NCBI RefSeq assembly: GCF_900105535.1
Contig: NZ_LT629779.1
Span: 620,001 to 684,000, forward strand
Direction of reading: 5' to 3'
Source of the DNA: Pseudarthrobacter equi
GTDB lineage: Bacteria > Actinomycetota > Actinomycetes > Actinomycetales > Micrococcaceae
Length of the DNA: 64,000 nucleotides
Shown here: piece after piece, positions 54,077 to 63,837 of the stretch
Position numbering within the stretch: position 1 is the first letter of the stretch
How the letters are laid out: the number at the start of each line of letters is the position of its first letter
The notes under the pieces: model-generated
Seen by the model: only the letters and a program-made list of their open reading frames with translations
Told to the model about the DNA's origin: nothing
Database searches by the model: none
Made by a program: the position numbers and the translations under genes

Positions 54077-55729
54077 TTGGCTTCATCCAGCCGCAACCGC
54101 AGCGAAAGTAGCACCGTGTCCCAAGATGTCCTGACCCCCGCCCGGATCAATGAGATTCACAAGGAAGCGGGCCGCCGCAGGACCTTCGCCGTCATCTCCC
54201 ACCCCGACGCCGGCAAGTCCACCCTCACGGAAGCGCTCGCCCTGCACGCCAAGGTGATCGGCACCGCCGGTGCTTCCAGCGGCAAGGCCAACCGCAAGGA
54301 AACGGTCTCGGACTGGATGCAGATGGAGAAGGACCGCGGCATTTCCATCAGCTCCGCTGCCCTGCAGTTCTCCTACCGGGACACGGTCATCAACCTCCTG
54401 GACACCCCCGGCCACGCCGACTTCTCCGAGGACACCTACCGCGTGCTGGCCGCCGTCGACTGCGCCGTGATGCTGGTGGACGCCGCCAAGGGCCTGGAAA
54501 CCCAGACCATGAAGCTTTTCGAGGTCTGCAAGCAGCGGAACCTGCCCATCATCACCGTCATCAACAAGTGGGACCGGCCCGGCCTGGACGCCCTGGCGCT
54601 GATGGACGAGATCACCGAACGCACAGGCCTGCAGCCCATGCCGCTCACCTGGGCCGTGGGCATCTCCGGTGACTTCCGCGGTGTCTGGGACCTGCGTAAC
54701 GACCGATTCGCCCGGTTCCAGCGCAACAACGCCGGCGCCCAGATCGCGCTTACCGAGTACTTCACGCCGGAGGAAGCCGCCGAAAGCCAGGGAAGCAACT
54801 GGTCCGACGCCGTCGATGAGGCAGGCCTGGTGGTCGAGTCCAACCTCGAGTTCGACGTCGATGCCTTCCACGCCGGCAAGGCCACCCCCATCCTGTTCAG
54901 CTCCGCCGCGCTCAACTTCGGCGTCAAGGAGCTGCTGGACGCGCTGGTGGACTTCGCCCCGCCTGCGGCGCCCCGCCCCGACGTGGACGGCAGCCCCCGC
55001 CCCGTCGAATCGCCGTTCTCGGGCTTTGTGTTCAAGGTCCAGGCCGGCATGAACAAGGCCCACCGCGACCATGTGGCCTTCATCCGAGTCTGTTCCGGCG
55101 TCTTCGAACGCGGCATGGTGGTCACCCAGACCCGCACTGGCAAGTCCTTCGCCACCAAGTACGCCCAGCAGGTGTTCGGCCGCGAACGCGAAGTCATCGA
55201 CGAGGCGTACCCCGGCGACGTGGTGGGACTGGTCAACGCCTCCTCCCTGCGCGTGGGGGACAGCCTCTTCCTCGAAGACTCCGTGGAATACCCGGCCATC
55301 CCGCTCTTCGCCCCGGAACACTTCCAGGTGGCCCGCTCCAAGGACCCCAGCAAGTTCAAGCAGTTCCGCCGCGGCATCGAACAGCTCGAACATGAGGGCG
55401 TCATCCAGGTGCTCCGCTCCGACGTCCGCGGGGACCAGGCGCCGGTGCTCGCCGCCGTCGGCCCCATGCAGTTTGAGGTGGTGGAGGACCGGATGGCGCA
55501 CGACTTCAGCGCCCCCATGCGCCTGGAGCGCCTGCCCTACTCGCTGGCCAGGATCTCGACGGCGGACGCCATGCCCGCGCTGGCCAACGTTCCGGGCGCG
55601 GAGGTGCTCCTGCGGTCCGACGGCGAATACCTCGCCCTGTTCAACGACGTCTGGGCCCTGCGCCGGATCGAAAAGAACCACCCCGACCTGACCCTGGTGC
55701 CCATCGGCACGCACAACCCCGCAAAGTAA
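54077..55729 (+). CDS. prfC: Peptide chain release factor 3
   Basis: A 550-residue translational GTPase that recycles RF1/RF2. G1 is SHPDAGKSTL (about residue 41), G2/G3 include DRGISISSAALQF and DTPGHADFSEDTYRVL, and G4 is INKWDRPG. TTG 54077 is chosen because TAAAAT lies six bases upstream. GTG 54116 (13 residues later) is an alternative with a weak ribosome site. It is followed after 8 nt by a beta-ketoacyl-ACP synthase. Confidence 0.93.
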   Translation: MASSSRNRSESSTVSQDVLTPARINEIHKEAGRRRTFAVISHPDAGKSTLTEALALHAKVIGTAGASSGKANRKETVSDWMQMEKDRGISISSAALQFSYRDTVINLLDTPGHADFSEDTYRVLAAVDCAVMLVDAAKGLETQTMKLFEVCKQRNLPIITVINKWDRPGLDALALMDEITERTGLQPMPLTWAVGISGDFRGVWDLRNDRFARFQRNNAGAQIALTEYFTPEEAAESQGSNWSDAVDEAGLVVESNLEFDVDAFHAGKATPILFSSAALNFGVKELLDALVDFAPPAAPRPDVDGSPRPVESPFSGFVFKVQAGMNKAHRDHVAFIRVCSGVFERGMVVTQTRTGKSFATKYAQQVFGREREVIDEAYPGDVVGLVNASSLRVGDSLFLEDSVEYPAIPLFAPEHFQVARSKDPSKFKQFRRGIEQLEHEGVIQVLRSDVRGDQAPVLAAVGPMQFEVVEDRMAHDFSAPMRLERLPYSLARISTADAMPALANVPGAEVLLRSDGEYLALFNDVWALRRIEKNHPDLTLVPIGTHNPAK

Positions 55730-55737
55730 GGGCACCA

Positions 55738-56976
55738 ATGACGGAACCCACCTCGGCCCAGCCGCGCGCCCTCGTTACCGGCGCCGGCACCATCAACCCG
55801 CTGGGCGCCTCCGTGGCGGAGACCTGGCAGGCGCTGCTCGCCGGGGAATCGGGCATCACTGCCCTGACCGAGGACTGGGCCGGGCAGCTGCCCGTCAAGA
55901 TCGCCGGACAGGTGTCCGCGGACCTCTCGCAGCATCTCAGCACCCGGGAACTGAAGCGCATGGACCGGTGCGGCCAGCTGGCACTCATCGCCGCCCGCGA
56001 AGCCTGGACACAGGCAGGCGCGCCTGAGGTGGACCCGGAACGGTTCGCCGTGGTGATCGGCTCCGCATACGGCGGGCTGGGTTCCACCATCGAGCAGGAC
56101 CGGGTGCTGGCGGCTTCAGGCCCGCGCAAGGTATCGCCGCACACCCTGACCCGGCTGATGGTCAACGGCCCCGCCGCCTGGGTATCCATCGACCTCGGTG
56201 CCCGCGGCGGCGCGCGTACTCCCGTGAGCGCTTGCGCCTCCGGGGCTGAGGCGATTGTCCAGGCAGCCGAGATGATCCGCTCCGGTGCTGCCGAAGTCGT
56301 CATTGCCGGCGGTGTGGACGCCTCCGTCAACGACCTCGTGATCAGTGGCTTTTCCCAGATCCGCGCGCTGTCCACGCGCCCGGGTGACCCGGCGGAAGCG
56401 TCCCGGCCGTTCGACGGCGGCCGGGACGGCTTCGTGCTGTCCGAAGGGGCCGGGATGGTGGTGCTGGAGAGCGAAGACCACGCCCGTGCCCGGGGCGCCG
56501 CAATCCTCGGCGAAGTTGCCGGGGGTGCAGTGACCTCCGACGCGAACGACATCGTGGCCGCGGACCCGGCCATGCAGCGCCGCGTCATGCAGAAAGCACT
56601 TGCCTCGGCCGGGATGGAACCGGCGGACATCGGCTTCGTCCACGCCCACGCCACCTCCACCCCCGTGGGGGACCGGCTCGAGGGCCAGGCCATCCGCGCC
56701 ATCTTCGGCACCGAGGTGCCCGTGACCTCCACCAAGGGGCACACCGGACACCTGCTGGGCGGAGCCGGTGCGCTGGCCGCCGTCGTGGTCCTTGAAGCGC
56801 TGCGCACTGGGCAGCTTCCCGGGACGCTGAACGTGGAGGCACTGGACCCCGAGGTGGAACTGAACGTCGTCACCGACACGTCTCACGGACTGGCCGCCGG
56901 GTCTCCCCGCGCCGGGCTGGTCAACGCTTTCGGCTTCGGCGGGCACAGCGTGGCCCTGGTGATCGCGGGCAACTGA
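55738..56976 (+). CDS. Beta-ketoacyl-ACP synthase II-type (FabF-like)
   Basis: A 412-residue condensing enzyme. The catalytic cysteine is in TPVSACASGAEAI, the two histidines in VHAHATSTPVGD and STKGHTGHLLGGAGA. It extends acyl-ACP by two carbons from malonyl-ACP. No malonyl transferase, ACP or reductase genes are nearby, so it may be an accessory synthase separate from the main fatty-acid cluster. ATG 55738 lies 8 nt after prfC, suggesting co-transcription. Confidence 0.9.
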   Translation: MTEPTSAQPRALVTGAGTINPLGASVAETWQALLAGESGITALTEDWAGQLPVKIAGQVSADLSQHLSTRELKRMDRCGQLALIAAREAWTQAGAPEVDPERFAVVIGSAYGGLGSTIEQDRVLAASGPRKVSPHTLTRLMVNGPAAWVSIDLGARGGARTPVSACASGAEAIVQAAEMIRSGAAEVVIAGGVDASVNDLVISGFSQIRALSTRPGDPAEASRPFDGGRDGFVLSEGAGMVVLESEDHARARGAAILGEVAGGAVTSDANDIVAADPAMQRRVMQKALASAGMEPADIGFVHAHATSTPVGDRLEGQAIRAIFGTEVPVTSTKGHTGHLLGGAGALAAVVVLEALRTGQLPGTLNVEALDPEVELNVVTDTSHGLAAGSPRAGLVNAFGFGGHSVALVIAGN

Positions 56977-57029
56977 GCCATCTGCCGCCGTCGTACGCCG
57001 AACCCGCGCAAGCCAATTGGACGCGGAGA

Positions 57030-57085
57030 CGCTGGAACGGTGCGGGGACGCTGATTGGTTTCAGCGTCCCCGCACCGTTCCAGCG
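57030..57085. terminator. Perfect 25-bp inverted repeat between convergent genes
   Basis: 57030-57054 pairs perfectly with 57061-57085 around a TTGGTT loop. It lies between the synthase (plus) and gudD (minus). No T-run follows. Too long for an ordinary terminator, though termination is its most likely effect. Confidence 0.8.
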
Positions 57086-57147
57086 ATTTGGACGGCGTTA
57101 AGCGTCAGGCGCGGGACCGCTCCCGGTCCGGGGCTGTTGCCGCAGTC

Positions 57148-58476
57148 CTACCTAACCAGGCAGGGCCGCTTCGGATCGAAGGACCAGCCGTCGACGTAGT
57201 ACTGCATGCCGATGCTGTCGTCACGCGCGTCCAGCCCGTGCTCCAGGTACAGCTGGTGCGCCCTGTCCAGCGCTTCACGGTCCAGTTCGATGCCCAGGCC
57301 GGGTGCGGCCGGGACCTCGATGGCGCCGCCCTTGATCTGGAGCGGGCTCTTGGTCAGGCCCTGGCCGTCCTGCCAGATCCAGTGGGTGTCCAGGGCAGTG
57401 ATTTCACCCGGCGCCGCGGCACCGGTGTGGGTGAACATGGCCAGCGAAATATCGAAGTGGTTGTTGGAGTGCGAGCCCCAAGTGAGGCCGAACTCGTTGC
57501 ACAGCTGTGCCACCCGGACCGAGCCGTGCATGGTCCAGAAGTGCGGGTCCGCCAGCGGGATGTCCACGGCGTTGCTGCGGATGGCATGGGACATCTCGCG
57601 CCAGTCCGTGGCGATCATGTTGGTGGCCGTCTTCAGGCCGGTGGCGCGGCGGAATTCCGCCATGACTTCGCGGCCGGAGAAACGTCCTTCGGCGCCGCAC
57701 GGATCCTCGGCGTATGCCGCCACGCCCTGCATCCGCTTGCCCAGCCGGATGGCGTCGTCCAGGAGCCAGCCGCCGTTGGGGTCCAGGGTGACCCGGGCGT
57801 CCGGGAAGCGCTTGGCCAGGGCCGTGACCACGTCCACTTCGTCGTCGCCGGACAGCACGCCGCCCTTGAGCTTGAAGTCGCTGAACCCGTAGCGCTCCTG
57901 CGCCGCTTCGGCCAGCGCGACGACGGCTTCCGGAGTCATGGCCTCCTGCCGGCGAAGCTCTTCCCAGCGGTCAGCCGGGTGCTCTTCCACAAGGTACGGC
58001 AGGTCCGTGCGCTTGTGGTCGCCCACGAAGAAGAGGTAGCCGAGCATGGGCACCGAGGTGCGCTGCTGCCCATCGCCGAGCAGTTCCGCCACGGGAACGC
58101 CGAGGAACTGGCCGTGCAGGTCCAGCAGGGCCGATTCAACGGCGGTCACCGCGTGGACGGTGGTGCGCAGGTCGAACGTCTGCAGGCCCCGGCCGCCGGC
58201 GTCGCGGTCCGCGAACTCCGCCGCGATGTCGCGCAGCAGCGAGCGGTAGCGGGCCACGGGCTTGCCCTTGAGCAGGGCTCCGGCTTCCTCGATGGTGGTG
58301 CGGATCTTTTCGCCGCCGGGTACCTCGCCGAGGCCGGTGCGCCCGTCGGAGTCGGTCAGGATGACCACGTTGCGGGTAAAGAACGGGCCGTGGGCGCCGC
58401 TGAGGTTCATCAGCATGCTGTCGTGCCCGGCGACCGGTACTACCTCAACGCCGGCAATGGTGGGCTGGCCACTCAT
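57148..58476 (-). CDS. gudD: Glucarate dehydratase
   Basis: A 442-residue enolase-superfamily enzyme, close in length to E. coli GudD (446). Catalytic elements: K-x-K in SDFKLKGGV, metal ligands in [17 protein letters not shown] and the following [11 protein letters not shown], and the His-Asp pair region [18 protein letters not shown]. It removes water from D-glucarate (and L-idarate) to give 5-keto-4-deoxyglucarate. It is third in the kdgD operon; its ATG overlaps the dehydrogenase stop (ATGA). Confidence 0.93.
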   Translation of the reverse strand: MSGQPTIAGVEVVPVAGHDSMLMNLSGAHGPFFTRNVVILTDSDGRTGLGEVPGGEKIRTTIEEAGALLKGKPVARYRSLLRDIAAEFADRDAGGRGLQTFDLRTTVHAVTAVESALLDLHGQFLGVPVAELLGDGQQRTSVPMLGYLFFVGDHKRTDLPYLVEEHPADRWEELRRQEAMTPEAVVALAEAAQERYGFSDFKLKGGVLSGDDEVDVVTALAKRFPDARVTLDPNGGWLLDDAIRLGKRMQGVAAYAEDPCGAEGRFSGREVMAEFRRATGLKTATNMIATDWREMSHAIRSNAVDIPLADPHFWTMHGSVRVAQLCNEFGLTWGSHSNNHFDISLAMFTHTGAAAPGEITALDTHWIWQDGQGLTKSPLQIKGGAIEVPAAPGLGIELDREALDRAHQLYLEHGLDARDDSIGMQYYVDGWSFDPKRPCLVR

Positions 58477-60086
58477 GCGCCAACCTCTGCTTTCTCGGGT
58501 GCTGCCACGACGTCGCCGTCGATTCGGCGGTTGAGGTGCCAGGGGTTGGCGTCCTGCAGGGGTGCCGGGAGCAGTTCCTGGGGGATGTTCTGGTAGGCCA
58601 CCGGGCGAAGGAAGCGGTTGATGGCGAGGGTTCCTACGGAGGTGGTGCGGGTGTCCGAGGTGGCGGGGAACGGGCCGCCGTGGACCATGGCGTGGCCTAC
58701 TTCCACGCCGGTGGGCCAGCCGTTGACGATGATGCGGCCTACCTTCTGTTCGAGGACGGGGACCAGGGGCGCCGCCGTCGCGTAGTCGGCGTCGGTGAGG
58801 TGCAGGGACGCGGTGAGCTGGCCCTCGATCCGGGCTGCTGCCTGGAGCAGGTCCTCGGTGCCGGTGTACCGGATCACCAGGGATGCTGCGCCGAAGATTT
58901 CCTGGTGCAGGACGTGGTTGGTGGTGAACTGGTCAACGCCGGTGCCGAAGATGGCCGGTGCGGGGGCGTTTTCGGTGGGCCCCGGGGTGCCCTGGCCAAT
59001 GAGTTCGACGCCGTCCGCTGCGCCGAGTGCCTCGGTTCCGGTGTTCCAGGACCCGGCGATGCCCGCGGTGAGCATGGTCTGCCCGGCGCTGGCTGCCACG
59101 GCGCGTCCGACGGCGGCAGCGAGTTTGTCGCCGGCCTCGCCTGCGGGGGCGAAGAGCAGGCCGGGGGAGGTGCAGAGCTGCCCGGAGGATCCGGTGACGG
59201 CGGTGACGTAGGCGGACGCCAGGGCGTCGATGCTTTCGGGGCTGCCGGCGAGGGCGCCGTCGAAGACGAAGACGGGGTTCAGGGAGGACATTTCGGCGTA
59301 CACCGGGATGGGTTCCGGGCGCGCGGCAGCGGTCTTCATGAGGGCGATGCCTGCGGACTGGGATCCGGTGAAGCCGACGGCCTTGATGGCGGGGTCTGCC
59401 ACGAGGGCCTGGCCGATGCTGGAGCCGGGGCCGTAGATCAGTGAGAACACGCCGGGGTGCAGGCCGTTGTCCTGGGCGGCTTTGCTGATGGCCTGGCCCA
59501 CGAGTTCGCTGGTGCCGGGGTGGGCGTTGTGGGCTTTGAAGACCACGGGACAGCCGGCGGCGAGGGCCGAGGCGGTGTCGCCGCCCGCCGTCGAGAAGGC
59601 CAGCGGGAAGTTGCTGGCGCCGAACACGGCCACGGGGCCCAGCGGGATCTGCCGCTGGCGGATGTCTGCGCGGGGCAGCGGTGCCCGGTCCGGGATGGCG
59701 GGGTCGATGCGGACGCCGCGGAAGTCGCCTTGGCGGACCACGGCGGCGAAGAGGCGCAGCTGGCCGGTGGTGCGGGCACGCTCACCGGTAAGCCGGGCGG
59801 CGGGCAGGCCGGTTTCCTGGCCGGCGCGGACCAGCAGTTCATCGCCGATGGCTTCGATGTTGTCCGCGATGGACTCCAGGAAGGCGGCGTGGGTTTCCGG
59901 GTCCAGGGTGCTGAACGAGGGGAAGGCTTCCTTCGCTGCCGTGGTGGCCGTCGCGAGCTGTTCTTCGGTGAGCAGCGTGTAGGCGGGGTCGAGGGCCTCG
60001 TTGGTGGCGGGGTTGAACCCGAACGTGGTCTTGCCTTCGCCGGCAACCGTCCGGCCTGCGATGAGTGAATGTCCGGTGAGGGTCAT
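58473..60086 (-). CDS. 2,5-dioxopentanoate (2-oxoglutarate semialdehyde) dehydrogenase
   Basis: A 537-residue NADP-type aldehyde dehydrogenase of the family found in sugar-acid operons. The catalytic cysteine is in [14 protein letters not shown], the glutamate in [13 protein letters not shown], and the nucleotide site near [10 protein letters not shown]. The conserved start [18 protein letters not shown] is typical. It oxidises the KdgD product to 2-oxoglutarate. ATG 60086 has AGGAG seven bases upstream. It lies 27 nt after kdgD. Confidence 0.9.
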   Translation of the reverse strand: MTLTGHSLIAGRTVAGEGKTTFGFNPATNEALDPAYTLLTEEQLATATTAAKEAFPSFSTLDPETHAAFLESIADNIEAIGDELLVRAGQETGLPAARLTGERARTTGQLRLFAAVVRQGDFRGVRIDPAIPDRAPLPRADIRQRQIPLGPVAVFGASNFPLAFSTAGGDTASALAAGCPVVFKAHNAHPGTSELVGQAISKAAQDNGLHPGVFSLIYGPGSSIGQALVADPAIKAVGFTGSQSAGIALMKTAAARPEPIPVYAEMSSLNPVFVFDGALAGSPESIDALASAYVTAVTGSSGQLCTSPGLLFAPAGEAGDKLAAAVGRAVAASAGQTMLTAGIAGSWNTGTEALGAADGVELIGQGTPGPTENAPAPAIFGTGVDQFTTNHVLHQEIFGAASLVIRYTGTEDLLQAAARIEGQLTASLHLTDADYATAAPLVPVLEQKVGRIIVNGWPTGVEVGHAMVHGGPFPATSDTRTTSVGTLAINRFLRPVAYQNIPQELLPAPLQDANPWHLNRRIDGDVVAAPEKAEVGA

Positions 60087-60113
60087 GGATTGCTCCTGTG
60101 TCTTCGGTGACGG

Positions 60114-61028
60114 CTAGGAAACGGTGGCGATGAGGGCTTTGAGGTCCGCGAGGTCCTGCGGCGCCAGGTTCTGCAGCGGCGTGCGCACCGGGCCCGCGGA
60201 ACGGCCGATGGCGTCCAGGCCGCCCTTGACGATGGAGACAGAGTAGCCCTTCACGCGGTCGCGGATGTCCAGGTAGGGGATGACGAAGTCGTTGAGCTTC
60301 TTGTTGACGGCGGCGCGGTCCTGGTTGCGGACGTCCTGGTAGAAGTCCAGCGCGAACTGCGGAACGAAGTTGTACATGGCGCTGGAGTAGGTGCTCATGC
60401 CCAGCTGCAGCAGGGGCAGCGCGAATGTTTCGGCGGTGGGCAGGCCGCCGAGGTAGAAGAGCCGGTCGCCGAGCTTGGCGTAGACGCGGGCGTCGTGTTC
60501 AAGGTCGCCAACGCCGTCCTTGAATCCGATGAGGTTCTCATGGCGGTCCGCAAGGGTGGCCACCGTGGTGTCCTTATAGATGGCGTTCGCCCGGTTGTAG
60601 ATGATCACGCCGAGGGACGTTGCGCGGCAGACGGCGCTGACGTGCTCCACCAGTCCGGCCTGGTCGGCTTCGGTCAGGTACGGCGGCAGGAGCAGGATGC
60701 CATCGGCGCCGGCAGCTTCCGCGGCCTGGGCGTTTTCGATGGCCTGGGCGGTGGATCCGCCGGCGGAGGCCAGGACCGGAACGTGGCTGCCCACTTCGTC
60801 GACGGCGGTGCGGACCACGCGCTCGGACTCCGCGGGGGTCAGGGAGAAGCCTTCGCCGGTGCCGCCGGCGGCGAAGAGGCCGGCCACGGGGAAGCTTGCC
60901 TGCCAGGACAGGTGCTTGCGGTAGTTCTCCTCATCGAACTGGAGGTTGGCATCGAACGACGTCACGGGGAAGGACAGCAGGCCTTCCTTGAGGGTGTCCG
61001 CCAGTTCCTGGGGGGTGTACTTTGCCAC
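60114..61028 (-). CDS. kdgD: 5-dehydro-4-deoxyglucarate dehydratase
   Basis: A 304-residue DHDPS/NAL-superfamily enzyme. The Schiff-base lysine is in [13 protein letters not shown], the tyrosine in [11 protein letters not shown], and the pyruvate-binding loop in [12 protein letters not shown]. It dehydrates and decarboxylates 5-keto-4-deoxyglucarate to 2,5-dioxopentanoate. GTG 61028 has GGAGG upstream. First gene of kdgD-ALDH-gudD; an operator-like element lies 73-111 nt upstream. Confidence 0.94.
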   Translation of the reverse strand: MAKYTPQELADTLKEGLLSFPVTSFDANLQFDEENYRKHLSWQASFPVAGLFAAGGTGEGFSLTPAESERVVRTAVDEVGSHVPVLASAGGSTAQAIENAQAAEAAGADGILLLPPYLTEADQAGLVEHVSAVCRATSLGVIIYNRANAIYKDTTVATLADRHENLIGFKDGVGDLEHDARVYAKLGDRLFYLGGLPTAETFALPLLQLGMSTYSSAMYNFVPQFALDFYQDVRNQDRAAVNKKLNDFVIPYLDIRDRVKGYSVSIVKGGLDAIGRSAGPVRTPLQNLAPQDLADLKALIATVS

Positions 61029-61084
61029 GGTGAGGTCCTCCGGGTGTGTGCGCCGCGAAGGCGGCAGGCTGATGATTCCTTCCC

Positions 61085-61139
61085 AGCGTAGGAGCGCCGC
61101 TGATGCCTGTCTAAGTGTATTTTTATATGTATTGATACC
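61085..61139 (-). promoter_or_regulatory. kdgD promoter with shared LysR-type element
   Basis: Read on the minus strand: GGTATCAA (61139-61132), 16 nt, CTTAGACAGGCATCA (61115-61101). Inside it TAGACA (61113-61108) is a -35 and TACGCT (61090-61085) a -10 with 17-nt spacing. The same two blocks with identical 16-nt spacing occur before tctC. Confidence 0.7.
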
Positions 61140-61202
61140 TTTGTTGCATCATGATGCCGCACGCGCCCAGTGGCATCTCGTGCTGCGTGGCCAGCCCGGG
61201 GA

Positions 61203-62087
61203 TCACTCCATCGCGAATTCGAGGTCGCGCAGCAGGCGGGCCAAAGCGGGGTTGGTGATCCTGCGGTTCCACAGCGCATGCAGTTCCACTTCCTCCCCGC
61301 GCCCGGCCTCGAGCGGCAGGAACTCCACGTCCTTGATGCCCAGCAGGGTGGCGGAGTGGGGCACGAAGGCAAGGCCCCGGCCGGCGGCCACCAGGGAAAC
61401 CATGGTGAGGATCTGGCTGACGGTGTGCACCACGTTGGCGTGGCGGATGGGCAGCATCCGCACCACCAGGTCGTAGAAATAGCGGGCCTGGCTGGGGGAG
61501 TGCATGATCAGGGGCTCGTCCTTGAAGTCCTCGGCTGTGATGTCCCGCGCCAAGAGCGTCAGCGGGTGCCCCACCGGCACCGCTATCACCATGGATTCGC
61601 GGTAGAGCAGGTGTGAATCGAAGGTGTCACTGTCGAACGGCGGCCGGGCCAGCCCCAGGTCGAGTTCTCCGGTGAGGAGGCCGCTGAGCTGCTCACCGGT
61701 CACCAGTTCCTGCAGGTCGATGTCCACGTCCGGGATGATGGCCGCCAGTTCCCCCAGAAGTGGGCCCAGGATGCTGAAGCCGCTTGCTGCGGTAAACCCC
61801 ACCCGCAGGACACCCGACCGCCCGGAGGCGATCCGCCGGGCTGTGACAGGGGCCCGCTCGGCAAGTGCCATCAGTCGCCGGGCCTCGTCGAGGAAGGCTT
61901 CGCCGGCGGAGGTCAGGGTGACTTTCCTGTTGTCCCGTTCCAGCAGCTCGGCCCCGACGATCTTTTCCAGCTTCTGGATCTGCCGGCTCAGCGGTGGCTG
62001 CGTCATGTTCAGCCGTTCGGCCGCGCGGCCGAAGTGGAGCTCCTCGGCCACGGCGATGAAGCCGGCCAGCTGGTCGAAAGTAAACAT
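61203..62087 (-). CDS. LysR family transcriptional regulator
   Basis: A 294-residue LysR regulator. The N-terminal helix-turn-helix includes QLAGFIAVAEELHFGRAAER and LNMTQPPLSRQIQKLEK; the effector domain spans about residues 90-294. Lying between the kdgD operon and the tct genes and sharing an operator-like element with both, it is the likely controller, perhaps sensing glucarate or a pathway intermediate. Divergent from tctC; own ATG 62087. Confidence 0.9.
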   Translation of the reverse strand: MFTFDQLAGFIAVAEELHFGRAAERLNMTQPPLSRQIQKLEKIVGAELLERDNRKVTLTSAGEAFLDEARRLMALAERAPVTARRIASGRSGVLRVGFTAASGFSILGPLLGELAAIIPDVDIDLQELVTGEQLSGLLTGELDLGLARPPFDSDTFDSHLLYRESMVIAVPVGHPLTLLARDITAEDFKDEPLIMHSPSQARYFYDLVVRMLPIRHANVVHTVSQILTMVSLVAAGRGLAFVPHSATLLGIKDVEFLPLEAGRGEEVELHALWNRRITNPALARLLRDLEFAME

Positions 62088-62098
62088 GATGCCTTCCG

Positions 62099-62154
62099 GG
62101 TATCAAATGATGCAGATATGGGCTTAGACAGGCATCATAACCGGTCCCTACACT
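62099..62154 (+). promoter_or_regulatory. tctC promoter with shared LysR-type element
   Basis: GGTATCAA (62099-62106), 16 nt, CTTAGACAGGCATCA (62123-62137). TAGACA (62125-62130) and TACACT (62149-62154) form a -35/-10 with 18-nt spacing. The element begins 12 nt upstream of the divergent lysR start, so it can also repress lysR. Confidence 0.7.
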
Positions 62155-62227
62155 CGACAAAGCGAACGGGGTGACCCGGTTCACAGATTGTTCCGGGCCC
62201 CACCCGGAGACTTAATGAGGAGTTCCA

Positions 62228-63238
62228 ATGAAGCACTTCCCCACCCGCCGCGCGATCCTCGGCACTGCGTCGGCTGTCACGCTGCTGGCCCTGACGGCAT
62301 GCGGCGGCAACGTTGGCGGCGGCGCCGCTGCCGGCAACTCGTCCAAGTTCCCCAGCGGTCCGGTCACGCTCACCGTCGGCCAGGCGGCCGGCGGCAGCAC
62401 CGACCTCATCGCCCGCGCCCTGGCTGAAGGGGCTACCAAGACCCTCGGTTCGCCCATGCCGGTGGTCAACAAGCCCGGCGCCAACGGAGCCCTCGCCACC
62501 AAGGAAGTGGCAGGCAAGACCGCAGACGGCCAGGAGCTGGTACTGCTCACTGCATCGCTGATCACCATCACCCCGCTGGCCGTCAGCGCCGACGAAGCCG
62601 TAAACATCGATGACCTGGACATCATTGCCGGGCTGTCGCAGGACGACTACGTCCTCGTGGCCAGCCAGCAGTCAGGTTTCAAGAGCTTCAAGGATGTCAC
62701 CAACGCCGGCCGCAACGTCACGTTCGGCACCACGGGCGTGGGCACCGGCAGCCAGCTGGCCCAGACCGTCCTGTTCAAGCAGGCCAACGTGAAGGGCACC
62801 GATGTTCCCTTCGACAGCGGCAAGCCCGCACTCACGGCCGTCCTGGGCAACCAGGTTGAACTGGCCACCATCCAGCTGGGCGAGGCCATGGCGCAGATCG
62901 AAGCCGGCAAGGTTTCCCCGCTGCTCGTCTTCTCCGAAGAGCGCAACAGCTTCCTGCCGGACGTGCCGTCAGCCAAGGAAGCCGGCTACGACGTCCCGGT
63001 GGCCCAGTACCGTGCGGTGGCAGCGCCCAAGGGCACCCCGCAGGAGGTCAAGGACAAGCTCCTGGCATCCTTCCAGGACACCTTCAAGACCGACGCCTAC
63101 AAAGAGTTCAACAAGAAGAACCTGTTGACGCCCAAAGAGCTCAGCGGCGCGGAAGTTGTCACTGAGTGGAAGGGCTACGCCGAGAAGTACAAGGAGCTGG
63201 TGGAAAAGTACGACATCAGCCTCGGCGGGAAAAAGTAA
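62228..63238 (+). CDS. tctC: Tripartite tricarboxylate transporter substrate-binding protein TctC
   Basis: A 336-residue periplasmic-type binding lipoprotein (Bug/TctC family). Lipobox LTAC with cysteine at residue 25. The ligand-binding segments include VTLTVGQAAGGSTDLIAR and VNKPGANGALATKEVA. It captures a carboxylate for TctAB; the neighbourhood suggests D-glucarate or a related aldarate. ATG has GAGGAG upstream. Confidence 0.9.
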   Translation: MKHFPTRRAILGTASAVTLLALTACGGNVGGGAAAGNSSKFPSGPVTLTVGQAAGGSTDLIARALAEGATKTLGSPMPVVNKPGANGALATKEVAGKTADGQELVLLTASLITITPLAVSADEAVNIDDLDIIAGLSQDDYVLVASQQSGFKSFKDVTNAGRNVTFGTTGVGTGSQLAQTVLFKQANVKGTDVPFDSGKPALTAVLGNQVELATIQLGEAMAQIEAGKVSPLLVFSEERNSFLPDVPSAKEAGYDVPVAQYRAVAAPKGTPQEVKDKLLASFQDTFKTDAYKEFNKKNLLTPKELSGAEVVTEWKGYAEKYKELVEKYDISLGGKK

Positions 63239-63243
63239 GGACC

Positions 63244-63828
63244 ATGGAGACAACTCCAGCAGTATCCGCCGGGCGTGACGGCAGCACCGCCGTCACGCCC
63301 GGCGGTGACGCCAGTGACGCCCCCAACGAACTGCCCGAAGCCCTGACCCCGGAGCAGCTCGCCGCGCAATGGGAAGAGGAGAAGCCTCCCGCTGCCGGGC
63401 CACTGGCCAACGCCGCGTCCTCCCTGGTGGTGCTCGGCGTCGGCATCGGCGCCCTGGTCCTCTCGGTGGCCATGGGCCTGGGAACCCTGTCCGCGCCGCA
63501 GCCCGGCCTGTGGCCCTTCATGGCCAGCTGCGTGATGGTGGCGCTCGGGCTCTTCCAGCTGATCCTGGGCCGGCACAACCGGGACGCCGAGAAATTCACC
63601 CGGATGTCGTTCGCCCCGCTGATTGGCCTGGCCACCCTCGCCACGATGGTTGCACTGATGCCGGTGATCGGCTTCGAAATCCCCGCCCTGGTCCTGTGCG
63701 TCATCTGGATGAAATTCCTCGGCGGCGAAACCTGGCGCTCAACCATCCTGGTCAGTGTCCTGGTGGTGGTTGCGTTCTACGCGATCTTCATCCTGGCCCT
63801 GGGCACCTCCATTCCCCACCTCTTCTAG
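63244..63828 (+). CDS. tctB: Tripartite tricarboxylate transporter small membrane subunit TctB
   Basis: A 194-residue membrane protein with four helices (about residues 60-190: SLVVLGVGIGALVLSVAMGL, LWPFMASCVMVALGLFQLIL, IGLATLATMVALMPVIGF, and SVLVVVAFYAIFILAL). A hydrophilic N-terminal extension of about 55 residues, rich in Pro/Glu/Ala, precedes them. ATG 63244 begins 5 nt after tctC. Confidence 0.85.
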   Translation: METTPAVSAGRDGSTAVTPGGDASDAPNELPEALTPEQLAAQWEEEKPPAAGPLANAASSLVVLGVGIGALVLSVAMGLGTLSAPQPGLWPFMASCVMVALGLFQLILGRHNRDAEKFTRMSFAPLIGLATLATMVALMPVIGFEIPALVLCVIWMKFLGGETWRSTILVSVLVVVAFYAIFILALGTSIPHLF

Positions 63829-63837
63829 GAGACCACC

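Noticed and set aside
54083..55738. A 551-codon frame antisense to prfC
   Set aside because: Same GC3 shadow effect; no domain pattern.
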